DNA from: Thamnaconus septentrionalis
Taxonomy: Eukaryota > Chordata > Actinopteri > Tetraodontiformes > Monacanthidae
DNA length: 64,000 nucleotides
Assembly (NCBI GenBank): GCA_009823395.1
Contig: CM020501.1
Location: forward strand, 28,051,361 to 28,115,360
Direction of reading: 5' to 3'
Shown: in pieces, positions 38,469-48,889 of the stretch
Position numbering within the stretch: the stretch's first letter is position 1
Layout: each line of letters begins with the position of its first letter
Position numbers and translations under genes: made by a program
The notes under the pieces: generated by a model
Told to the model about the DNA's origin: nothing
The model's input: only the letters and a program-made list of their open reading frames with translations
The model's database searches: none

Positions 38469-39809
38469 GGCTGATGAAATGCAACGGCAGTGGATTTTTG
38501 TTTGTCATGCAAATTGGCTCCCCGTTAACGTTGGTGCACGAGCTGATGCTGCATTTGTATTAAAGTACACAGCCTTTATAATGTGCTGGTTTTTTTTTGT
38601 TTTTATTGCTGCCAGTTGGATTGCAGAAATGTTTTTGGCTGCATCCAGGCCGACGCTGGGAAAAGACTCGATCGGTTTTGTTCAATGCAACGGATGGAGG
38701 ATGAGTGTCACTGCCGGAAAGCATAAAGACAAACATTCTGTCACGTTCTCAATATATCATATTTTGCACATGGTTATGGTTATCAGCTTCATTGGCATTT
38801 GTGAGTGCAGTCAGCCGCCTGGCCCACACCAGGCCACTGCACTTGTCAAACAGGATTTTAGTTACGAGGAAGTGTGCTCACTTCATAAAGGAGTTGTGAG
38901 CTGCAACAGTTTCTAACATATATGATTTATCATTTTGATCCCCAACTTCATGCTGTCGAGGAGTCCGGTGAGTTAGTTGCTGGGATGCTGAAACATCTGC
39001 ACCGCAATAAAGAAAGCCCAAGATGCCACAGTGTTGTCTTTGAATATTTTATTAGTGACAAATTCTGAATAAAGACGGTAAAACATGCCCATCAGACGAG
39101 TATCACAGTGAGATTTTTAAGCTGTTTTACATCATCATTACAATTATAAAGTCTCAGCTAGCCTTTAGTTGGACCAGTCAAAACACTGCCCCCTACTGGT
39201 GCTTTTGAATTTGCTTTTACAGTTAAGAGAGATTTTTTTTTTATTATTCAGTCCTGAAACATTTGGATTTGTTGGCATTTCTTACATATAAAAATATTGT
39301 GTCTGTTGAAAACGAAAGCTGTGTTTTTAGCTTAAAAAATATTGTACTGTAGGTTTGATGTTTGCCTGACTGCAGGTCAAGTGGGAATAGAAAATGTATA
39401 GATGGACGTTTGTTTGTTTGTGTTGGTGGTATTTATGGTTAAATAGCATAGATAATGTTGCATGAGTTCGGAAAGATCAAGAAGTGGTTTAATTTATGAC
39501 TGTCCAAAGGTATAATCTCTCAAAAATGATAATACAGCTGCTTACAGAGTTCACAAATGTGATTATTAGCTAATACTATTAATAGTAGTTGTTTGATTGA
39601 TACAAATATGAGTGATAGCCAGACAACTCTAATGCTGCAGGACAATTAAAATAATGTAGGTTGGCCATCATAATTACAAGAAAAAATTGTTTAATCTATT
39701 TTTTATTATGTGGTGTCCTTGAGAGCATTGAAATAAGCCTTCAAAGTGAATGTATCAGAGCATGGTGACATAAACAACCAACAAGCAAAGGTTCACTTCA
39801 AGTCACGAC
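38469..39809. other. Intergenic, crystallin gene 1 to gene 2
   Basis: AT-rich; no gene, RNA or clear repeat seen. Confidence 0.5.
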
Positions 39810-39815
39810 TTTATT
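39810..39815 (-). terminator. Polyadenylation signal of crystallin gene 2
   Basis: AATAAA on the minus strand, about 50 bases past the stop. Confidence 0.6.
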
Positions 39816-39863
39816 TTTGACAAAGTATTTTCACACTTGCTGACACTTTGTGGAGGCTGCGGT

Positions 39864-40995
39864 CTAGTTGGCCGAGACTCGGCGGATGGACCCGACATTG
39901 GGCTGCATGGCCCCCCACTCCGAGTAGCGCCGGTACTCGCCCCTCTCCAGCAGGTACTGGCGCCCCCTGTAGTTGGGATGCTCGTAGAAGACCCAGGCGC
40001 CCTCGAACACCTTGCAGGAGTGGACGTCGCGGCTGTGCCAGCGCTCGTGGAAGACAGGCATGTTGTCGGCCACCTCCATGGACTGGCCCTCGAAGTGCGG
40101 CTTCTCCCAGACTTTCATCCGCCATGAGTTTCCCACCTGGAGGCGGAGAAGCAAAGGATGTTGCAAGGTGGAAATCTTCTTGCAAGGTGCCCCTGGTGAG
40201 TCCTTTTGCAACCCTTTCTAACTGCTTGCCTCTTCACTTGCACACTATGCAGCAAATGCCGTACCAGCACGTGCACACTCACACACACCAGGCATTGCAA
40301 CTAGACCTCACCAGGAGGATTGCCAAAACCAACGGAAAGAAAAAAAAAAATGCTGTCCAAAAGTGAAAAAGTGACTTGTAGGACACAAAAAAGTGAAGGA
40401 AGAAGTAAAACTGCCAATGCTAAAGTGTTTTTTCAGTATACTAATCATGCTTTAAGATAAATACAAAATTCTAAATGACTGTGTAATAACAATTGTACTG
40501 TACATTTGGACTCACTAATGAAGAAGTTGCAAAAACTTGAGGGAGGGGACAATCAAGTGCCACTTGATTGTATTTTCGGCATCTTAGCATTAAACAAGCT
40601 TAAATTAGGTGGAAGCCAAAGCACACATGCTACAAAGTTAATGCATGCTTTTACTCACGTTACGGATGATGCGGCAGGAGCGGACGTTGTCGTTGTTCCC
40701 CAGCCAGCACTGGTACTCGGGATACTCTCCAGGGCTCAGCACGTACTGATAGCCCATGTAGTTAGGCCTCTCATAGATGACCCAGAATCCACCCTCCACT
40801 CGGATGGAGTTGCAGTGGTTGAGGTACCGGTGCAGGTCACTGAAGTCATTGTCGCACTCGTAGTAGCGACCCAGGAAGTTCTTGTCCTCGTAGAAGATGA
40901 TCTGGACAGACAGCAGAAAGCGTAGTGAAACAGCAGTGTGAGGGGCAGCGTTGCAGAAACATGAGCGCGACGTGAGCGGAACCCACCTTCTCCAT
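39864..40995 (-). CDS. Gamma crystallin 2, 174 aa
   Basis: Exons 40995-40987 (MEK), 40901-40659 (81 aa) and 40136-39864 (90 aa), all in phase 0. The first domain has [33 protein letters not shown] and [11 protein letters not shown]. The second begins [17 protein letters not shown] and ends GSIRRVSAN. The Trp-rich second domain (WRMKVWE, ERWHSR) differs from the RIYERP start of most gamma members, so this may be a distinct subtype. It is a lens structural protein with two beta-gamma domains. The reading frame is intact. Confidence 0.9.
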
Positions 40996-41051
40996 AGTTA
41001 ATCAAAAGTCTAATTGATAAAAAACATTGATGGCGCCACTTGCAATATTCT

Positions 41052-41058
41052 CTTTATA
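41052..41058 (-). promoter_or_regulatory. TATA box of crystallin gene 2
   Basis: TATAAAG on the minus strand, 57 bases upstream of the ATG. Confidence 0.65.
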
Positions 41059-42549
41059 CAGATCGGGGACAATAACACCAAGCACATGGTTCGCTTTGTG
41101 CCACCTGGATCATTCTATCAGCAGTTCCGATATTTATCCAGGCTTATCACATTGTGCCAAAGCAGTCGATCCCATTTCCCTAAACAATGCGAATGCAAAG
41201 CGCAAAGCAGAGCCAAAGCCCCCCACAACCCCCCAACCCCCTAGCCCCCCTCCCGGGTTGCGGCACAGTGTGCTGACGAGAACAGGTCCACTGCAGGACA
41301 TCTGGTTTGGGACCAAACACTTTTGAGCTGAGTCAGTGGCGCAGCAGGAAGCCACTAGGTGCCTCACCTTCAAAATAAAAATACCGCGCACAACAGCGCA
41401 CGCGTACGTGTACGGCAGAGATCACGGTGGAAGACGAGGAAACGTCTCCTTCCTGTGTTACTGTGCCAAAAAAAAAAGAAAAAACTGGTCGCCTGCGCCG
41501 AGGGGTGGGATGGGGGCCGCCTGCCAGGTTAGCCAAGCCGGCTAATGTTGCAGCTTGTCCACAGAGGGCGCCACACTGTTGTTGATACAGCTTACAGTAT
41601 CATCTAGCAAAAGGTAGCCATGTTTTTTCAGGGATCGTCGTGTTGATTTTCCAGGCAATGAATCATATTTGATGTATAAATACCTGTCACGGTCAAATAG
41701 TGACCCATGGATATACAATATTTTTTTTAAGAATGAAAAACTTGTTCAAGAGAAAATTATTTGTTAAAGTATATATACATATGTGCATATGTACATATAT
41801 ACATATGTGTATGTATATATATATATATATATACTGTATATATTTATATATTATTTATATATTATTGCATTTAACTCAGAATACAGAATAGTCAGAAAAG
41901 TCACATAAAACAAGGCGTTATAAATCCACTGAAGGCTGTGTGTGCACTTCTTTTTTTTTCTTTTTTTTTTTAAATAAAAAAAAGAAAAAAATTCCCAGGA
42001 ATTTGCAGTGGGTTTTAGGTTACAAGCTTTTCTCAGCGTACAGCAGAGCAACCCAAGTGGGCTTTAGCAGGCGGACAATGTTTAATTTTTAAAGGGGAAA
42101 GGGGAAAACGGCGCTGGCTAATCTGATGAACTGCCAGCAGGCCTGCTGGTCAAACTGTGCCTGCTTAACGAAATGTTAAAAAGCAAGACTTTTGTTTCCT
42201 GAAACAATTGCTTACAGTTATAAAAAAAAAAAAAAAAAAAAAAATCAGGCTGGGGCTGGACACTAGGGTGATGTGGGAGGTGGATGGTGATAAAAGAAAG
42301 AGGGTGGGACCACGGGACAGACGGACAACAAACAAAGAACCAATATTTCATTGAAATACCATTAGAAATGCATCTAGCAACACAAGAAAAAAAAAAATTA
42401 AGGCTCTCAGACTTGGAAGGAAAAAAAGGAAAAATCCCAAAAGAATATCAGCACACACTGTTCTCTTTCCATTGCATTTTATTTTGAAAAGACAGCTGAC
42501 AGACGCTTCCAAGACCAATGTGTCAAAACAAGCCTCAGTACAGACACAT

Positions 42550-42556
42550 AGCTAGC

Positions 42557-42605
<49 letters not shown>

Positions 42606-42670
42606 GAATACTTTATTAATCTCCAAGAGAAATTTGCATTTACAGCAGTTCGACAAGATACAGAATAGTA
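42550..42670 (-). repeat. (TAGA)n microsatellite with LINE 3'-tail-like sequence
   Basis: About thirteen TAGA units, then TGAATACTTTATTAATCTCCAAGAGAAATTTGCA, which resembles the 3' end of fish non-LTR elements with tetranucleotide tails. Confidence 0.55.
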
Positions 42671-43023
42671 CAGAGGCATGCAAGGTTTTGAACCAACACT
42701 TGGAAACTTCCCAGACCAGGAAAAGCAACAAAGTTGTCAATACGTGTGTGCTTATTTCTAAGTGCCCTTGAAAATGAAAGCTGATGTTTTGTTTATGGCT
42801 CGAAACAGGTGCTATATTTTTTGCGTTTTAAAAAATGAGTGATATAGTGGAAGTAGTGCTATTTACTCATTAAGCGAATGAATCTTCTGACATCATCAGT
42901 GATTCATTCTTTTCACCTCTCTCATTGATTTTACACAAACTGGAGTGTTGTTGGGGGCAGGGCATGGGCGATATATGGGCGATGCTTGGTCTTTTTATTT
43001 TTTCTTAAATTGATGAATATAAA

Positions 43024-43170
43024 TACTGCGATGAACTGGCGACTTGTCCAGGGTGTCACCCTGCCTTCGCCCTAAGACAGCTGGGATAGGCTCCAGCAGA
43101 CCCCCGTGACCCTGAATTGGAATAAGCGGGCATAGAAGATGAATGAATGAATGAATGAATGAATGAATGA
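43024..43170 (+). repeat. Dispersed repeat with (GAATGAAT)n tail, copy 2
   Basis: Almost identical to 8350-8490 over the GCGATGAACTGGCGACTTGT start, the CCTAAGACAGCTGGGATAGG body and the AATAAGCGGG end. Confidence 0.85.
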
Positions 43171-43540
43171 ATATAAATATAATATAATATAAAAACTTAA
43201 AAATATATTCATTTTTGTTTATAAAGGTTCAGTTGGATCAGTTGGTGTTTTCTTTGATTGTGTAAGACGCTTTAAGACGGCCATGGCTAGGATTTAGTGC
43301 TTTATAAATAAAAGTTGGTTGATTGACTGTTTGATTAAAGGAGCAATTACCTTTTTAAGAACGGCATGCAGGGGGACTGGGGAGAGGGCAGAAGTCAAAG
43401 TTATATTATATATAAAAAATATTTCAAATCGATGGCTCTTCATCTAAATCAAACTGTTTTAGAGAATATATTATCTAACGGTGAAAACACTTGAAGTTGT
43501 CCACAGCACGAGACAACACAGCAGTCGGGTTTGCTTCTTA

Positions 43541-43546
43541 TTTATT
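43541..43546 (-). terminator. Polyadenylation signal of crystallin gene 3
   Basis: AATAAA on the minus strand, 41 bases past the stop. Confidence 0.6.
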
Positions 43547-43586
43547 GATAATCATGTCAGCGAAGGCACTCAGAGCGGACGTCAAG

Positions 43587-44732
43587 CTAAAACTCCGTGA
43601 TCCGGCGGAAGGAGCCCACGCCGGGCGAGGCCGCACCCCAGTCGCTGTGCTGCCGGTACTCGCCCCGCTCCAGGAGGTACTGCTGCCCCCTGTAGTTGGC
43701 CAGGTTGTAGAACACCCAGGCGCCGTCGGTCACCACGCAGGAGTAGGCCTCGCGGAACTTGAAGGTGTCATACACTGAGGGGCAGTCGTCAGAGCACTCC
43801 ACCATCTGACCCCCAAAGTCCGGTCTCTCGTATAGCCTCACCTTCCAGGCACTACCGTAGACCTGTGGACAGATGGCGCAAAGTGATTAGCTTTTGCGCT
43901 GCCTAGCACTGCTACATATGTCATTAAAGCTATAACCAAGCCAGTGTTTGTAGCGATCAATGTGAGTTTGTATTTTCTAACAAAGGTTAAAGTTTGTTGT
44001 TTGCTTTAAATCCTTTCATGGTTCAAGCTAGCCAGCTAGCCACTTCCTGAACATTAACCAATTTCACAACCACAAACTTATCAATGTTTACCACCTTCAG
44101 GAGTCAGAGACAATATCTATGTTCAGTTTTCTAAGCTTATATTGCCTCGTTAACTTGTTAGCCAAAGCTAGGGATCACAACTTGACCGAGCAAGTTAATT
44201 GCTAACTTGCTTCCCTTTGGAGAAGGTTATCCAATTTGCTGTGAATTCCAATTAACACCAGAAGTTAAAAGATGCTCAACGGTTGGGTATGACTAAAACA
44301 GCACCTCACAGCTCGTATTTCTATTTGCCTTTTCGTTTTTTCTCTTTTTTTTAAAGGGAATGTGAACCGGCCCCTCACGTTCTTGATGGCGCGGCAGGAC
44401 TGGACGCTATCATTGAAGGCCATCCACTGCTGGCTGTCGCCATACTCCCCAGGGCTGAGGATGTACTGGTAGCCTTTGTAGTTGGGTCTCTCATAGATCA
44501 CCCACACGCCACTCTCCACCCGGATGGAGTTGCAGCTGTTGAAGTATGTGTGCAGGTCGGCACAGTCGGTGCTGCAGTTGTAGCAGCGGCCCTGGAACTT
44601 CTTGTCTTCGTAGAATGTGATCTGTGTGCAGAGGAGAGAGTAAACAAACAAACAACCTTCAAGTGCAAAATGGGTTTTACTTTTAGTAAAACATCCGGTT
44701 TCCCTGGTAGGTTTTTCACTCACCTTCCCCAT
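43587..44732 (-). CDS. Gamma crystallin 3, 175 aa
   Basis: Exons 44732-44724 (MGK), 44621-44379 (81 aa) and 43862-43587 (91 aa), in phase 0. The first domain has [33 protein letters not shown] and [10 protein letters not shown]. The second begins [18 protein letters not shown] and ends GSFRRITEF. The second domain has an unusual [11 protein letters not shown] where relatives have YEHPNYRG. It is a lens structural protein with an intact frame; subtype uncertain. Confidence 0.9.
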
Positions 44733-44770
44733 TTTGATGCTCTCTGTGCACTCTGCAGCCCCATCATAGC

Positions 44771-44778
44771 ATATATAT
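44771..44778 (-). promoter_or_regulatory. TATA-like box of crystallin gene 3
   Basis: ATATATAT on the minus strand, about 39 bases upstream of the ATG, implying a very short 5' UTR. Confidence 0.45.
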
Positions 44779-46218
44779 CGATAAACAAAATGTGCAGAGT
44801 GGGGCAAGTCTTTGATGCCCAAATGAGGTGAGATTTACATATCAGCAAAAGGGCCCAGTGCAGTTTGATTTGCTTTTGTTCCGGTCCGATGATGGCTCCG
44901 TATCAAACGCCTGCTGCTGGAACAGTGAATGCCGAGTCAGTGTCAGGCAGCTGGTGGAAAATCAGCTTTTAGTGTGGCTGCCAAAGGTTCGTTGGTCTCT
45001 CCAAATCCGTCCTCTCTCCATGTTTACGTTGGAATGACCGTATATATACGTATATACGAGTGCGTGCCGTGTGTGTTTGTGTATCACAATGCCGATTTGT
45101 TCTCTTTTTTTGATTTGCGTCTCCCTCTCACGTTTTTCAGCAAGGCCTGGTCGCGACAAGTTTATCTCTATAATGTGCACATTGATGCCAATCTGCAGTC
45201 AGTCCTTAAAAGACCTTTGAAGGCAGGCCATGTAGTGACAGCAAATCCCGATGGATTTACCAAAAGGTTATTCATCCAATCATAGACTCATTCAATGCAA
45301 AGAGAGAAAAAAGTTTGCTGGTGCAGAGATTGTCGAGTGCAGTTACTACTAAAAATTTGACCGCACAGAGTAAATCTGTGGAACTAAAAACAAAGCAAAG
45401 AAAAATTCCAGGGAATTCGTACCCTGACGTCTTGCTTTACTCCTGAATAAAAAGAATAACTCGAGTTACGTTTTGAGGGACGATACCAGATGCCAGCAGT
45501 TCATTAGTTGTGAATTTTCCTCATTTTCACGTTCTAAATGTAGGAGCATCCATACATCATTCTGGGGAATAAAGCATTCTTTACGTATGACTATACAAGG
45601 TAAATGTCAAGTTGTTGAGATGTTAGCTGCTGTTTTTGTGTATTGTCAGCTTTAACTCCGTACATGTTTAATGTGTGTGTTTTTTTTTAACTAGCGTCCT
45701 GAGTGTATTGCACTAATTTTAGCTATTTTTGCACAAATATATCTGAAATAGCTGCAGTGCGACAACTTGGAACTTGGAATGCAGAATAGCGTGGGATTAA
45801 TGGTTTAATGGTTTGCCTTTACTTAGCTTGCTTGCTTTTACAGTGCATTTTCACATTTGTGACAAATAATGCTACCTGGCAAAAAGACTGGGAATTTTTC
45901 CAAGTATTTTCTCTTGTTGGAAAATCTGCTTTTTTTATATCTTTTTTTTATTTTATTTTTTTACATCTGTTAGCGTTTTTTCCACCGACATTTCAATTGC
46001 TTGTAAAGTCCCTGTTTTTTTTTTGCAAAAATGGGGTTAAAGTCTTTCATTCAATCAATCAAGTTTTATTCATAAATCGATAAATCATATCCAATGTCGT
46101 CTCGGAACACTTTGCTCAATCAAGAGAAAAACCAACAGATCCCTCCAGAGCAAGCAAGACACGCAACAACGTAGTCAAAGTCTACGTGAAAATAAAGGTC
46201 TCGGAAACAGAGGCTCAC
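44779..46218. other. Intergenic, crystallin gene 3 to gene 4
   Basis: No gene seen. A reversed retroelement fragment lies at about 46045-46175. Confidence 0.5.
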
Positions 46219-46240
46219 TTTATTCATTCATTTGTTTATT
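46219..46240 (-). terminator. Polyadenylation signals of crystallin gene 4
   Basis: Two AATAAA copies on the minus strand, at 46240-46235 and 46224-46219, about 44-65 bases past the stop. Confidence 0.6.
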
Positions 46241-46283
46241 GATTTTTTGTCCATTTTCAGTGGGGGTTTTACATGCCAAAGAT

Positions 46284-47379
46284 TTAACAGGAGTCCATGA
46301 TGCGCTTGATGGAGCTGATCCTGGACAGGTTGCTGGTTCCCATATCGCGCAGGTTCCTGTACTCGCCGGGCCTCACGTACAGCATGCGGCCGCGGAAGTT
46401 GGGCTGCTCGAACATCAGCCAGTGGCCCTCCAGCACGTTGCAGGACTGGCAGTCGGACATGCGCAGGCGGTCCATCATGTTGTCGCAGTCGTCCATCAGC
46501 TCGTGCATCTGGCCGGAGAAGTTCTCCCTCTCGTAGATCCTCATGCGGAAGGGTCCCCTGTGCTGTTGGCGGGAGGGAAGACATTGGAAGGATGACAGTG
46601 GTCTCTTGCAAATGAAAGGATATATACATGTAAATGCTCACGTGACGATTAGCTCGTAGCTCTTGACTTACAAGAGCTGGCCTTCGGCCTCTGACATCAC
46701 TGACAGGTGCTTTATTACTTAGTCTTGATTTAGTCTGATTAATTAATCAGTTAATCTTGGGAAACAGCTGGGCGCCATGAGGAAAACTCAGCCGTTTCTA
46801 AGTCCTCTAAGAAGAAGTTATTCTGTTGTATGTTTTAACGAGTTCTTCTCGCTGTCAGCGGTTGCGGGAAAAGATCTACTGATACAAGTCGGCTTTTTTG
46901 CGCTTGCTACGTTTGTAGCTGCCGTGATGAACGATGAAACGCTGGCGGTCCTGGGTCGCTAAGTCGCTAACTCTAGCCATCCACTTACCATAGGGATCAT
47001 GCGGCTGGAGCGGATGCAGTCGCTCATGCTCATGCCCATCAGGCGCTGGTTGTCGGGGTACTCGCCCCTCCTCACCAGCATCTGGTGGCCCTGGAAGTTG
47101 GGCTTCTCATAGACCATGAAGAGGCCGCTCTCCACACGGCAGGAGTTGCACCTGCTCAGGTAGGAGGTGAGCTCAGGGCAGTCGTTGCTGGTCTCATAGG
47201 AACGGCCCTGGAAGTTCCTGTCCTCGTAGAAGATGATCTGGACAAAAGAATACACATATTTATATATCTACATCAAAGAGGAAATACTTAATTTAGTTTA
47301 AAATTAAAAGTTAAATTTTAAAATTTTTATTTATTTTTTTCTTTTCAGATGAGGAGACTGCTTCACTTACTCTGCCCAT
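46284..47379 (-). CDS. crygm2: Gamma-M crystallin 4 (M2-like), 178 aa
   Basis: Exons 47379-47371 (MGR), 47237-46989 (83 aa) and 46562-46284 (92 aa), in phase 0. Methionine makes up about 10% of residues (18 of 178), and only one Trp is left (GHWLMFE), typical of the M class of aquatic vertebrates. These are packed at very high density in hard fish lenses. Motifs are [46 protein letters not shown] and the end RIMDSC. The gene lies head to head with crystallin gene 5, and their third exons are nearly identical. The M2 label is tentative. Confidence 0.92.
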
Positions 47380-47436
47380 GGTCATGATATTAGAGAGCTA
47401 ATCGCAGATGTACAGCTTTAACGTGGACCCCTATCC

Positions 47437-47445
47437 CTTTTTATA
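47437..47445 (-). promoter_or_regulatory. TATA box of crystallin gene 4
   Basis: TATAAAAAG on the minus strand, about 58 bases upstream of the ATG. Confidence 0.7.
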
Positions 47446-47491
47446 CATTACAGAGCCTTAGCATTTCCACACGGTTTGTGCTAAAATCCCT

Positions 47492-47498
47492 TGACTCA
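47492..47498 (-). promoter_or_regulatory. TGAGTCA Maf/AP-1-type site upstream of crystallin gene 4
   Basis: TGAGTCA on the minus strand, about 46 bases upstream of the TATA box. Large-Maf factors drive lens crystallin promoters through sites built on this core. Confidence 0.5.
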
Positions 47499-48000
47499 TC
47501 ACTCTATATTGTGGCCCAGCGCAGCACTATAGGATGACAGTCCTTACAGTACGTCCGAATATGCAGCAGCCATTGTAAGCTGAATAGGGGGACATATGCC
47601 TTTTTGCTTTATCCAGACATCTGCTGTGTCCTTCTAGCCTCATACATGCACATTAATGCAACACGAAAATATCACTCAATGTTAATTTAAATGCAGGCGG
47701 GCAAGGGGGAAGATGAAAATGCTGAATGTATATGGATATTATAAAAAGACAAAAATACAAAACAAACACAAGCAAAACACACGAGAGCTGTGAAATTAGT
47801 TGGCCTTGTAGTGTTTAATAGTGGGGAGTTTGAGTGGACGGGGGACAAAAAGGTCATTGGGAGAAACAGTATATGTAATTCTAGAAGTCCTTTTCTTCCA
47901 TAGTGGCCTCACGTGGCCTCCGAAAAAGTGCATTCAACGTACAACAGCTATTGCTGTATTGCAGTAAAAAGCGAAAGTGTGCCCGTGTGGAGGCTCGTGA

Positions 48001-48007
48001 TGACTCA
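48001..48007 (+). promoter_or_regulatory. TGACTCA Maf/AP-1-type site upstream of crystallin gene 5
   Basis: TGACTCATCA lies 34 bases upstream of the TATA box; it is the mirror arrangement of the site before gene 4. Confidence 0.5.
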
Positions 48008-48041
48008 TCAGGTTGCATTCAGCTGTGCCCGAGGCTCATCC

Positions 48042-48050
48042 TATATAAAG
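48042..48050 (+). promoter_or_regulatory. TATA box of crystallin gene 5
   Basis: TATATAAAG, 66 bases upstream of the ATG. Confidence 0.75.
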
Positions 48051-48115
48051 GTAGGACAGGGTGCTCATTACCTGTAGACACCAACTACTGCTGAGAACCA
48101 AAAAAAAACACCACC

Positions 48116-48862
48116 ATGGGCAGGGTACTACTACTACCACCACTACTCTTTAATTCACAGACTGTTTTACAAACATTACAACTTCATAATCTAACAACCC
48201 TCTGTTCTCCTCCCTCCAGATCACCTTCTTCGAGGAGAGGAACTTCCAGGGCCGCTCCTATGAGTGCAGCACCGACTGTTCCGACATCCAGATGCACCTG
48301 AGCCGCTGCAACTCCTGCAGGGTTGACAACGGCTGCTTCGTGGTGTACGACCGCCCCAACTTCATGGGCAACCAGGGCTTCCTGAGGAGGGGCGAGTACC
48401 CCGACCTGCAGCGCATGGGCAGCATGATGGGCATGGTGACGATGGAGAACATCCGCTCCTGCCGCATGATCCCCATGGTAAGACCACCCTCCCCTCTCAC
48501 TTGCTCTTCGGAGGTTTTGTTTTTCTCACGTTTCCAACCAACCCTGGGACCAAGCGTGACTTCTGCTTTTCCCGCACTAGCAGCACAGGGGTCAGTTCCG
48601 CATGAGGATCTACGAGAGGGAGAACTTCTCCGGCCAGATGCACGAGCTGATGGACGACTGCGAGTCCCTCCAGGACCGCTTCTACATGTCCGACTGCCAG
48701 TCCTGCAACGTGCTGGAGGGCCACTGGCTGATGTTCGAGCAGCCCAACTTCCGCGGCCGCATGCTGTACGTGAGGCCCGGCGAGTACAGGAACCTGCGCG
48801 ATATGGGCGTGAGCAACCTGTCCAGGATCAGCTCCATCAAGCGCGTCATGGATCTGTGCTAA
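48116..48862 (+). CDS. crygm2: Gamma-M crystallin 5 (M2-like), 181 aa
   Basis: Exons 48116-48124 (MGR, start context CCACCATGG), 48220-48477 (86 aa) and 48584-48862 (92 aa), in phase 0. The first domain has [16 protein letters not shown] and a Met-rich stretch [17 protein letters not shown], which is longer than in its partners. The second domain is almost identical to that of gene 4 ([35 protein letters not shown]). It has 18 Met and one Trp. The exon 3 acceptor is a TAGCAG tandem, so one extra Gln is possible. It is a lens structural protein. Confidence 0.92.
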
Positions 48863-48875
48863 GGGTTGTTTTCCA

Positions 48876-48881
48876 AATAAA
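48876..48881 (+). terminator. Polyadenylation signal of crystallin gene 5
   Basis: AATAAA, 14 bases past the stop codon. Confidence 0.7.
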
Positions 48882-48889
48882 GGGGGAAA

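Larger units (their letters stand above)
41059..43540. other. Intergenic, crystallin gene 2 to gene 3
   Basis: Contains an alternating AT/TATACA run (41770-41845), a poly-A tract (42222-42244), a (TAGA)n array (42550-42605) leading into a LINE-tail-like sequence, and the (GAATGAAT)n dispersed repeat (43024-43170). No gene seen. Confidence 0.6.
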
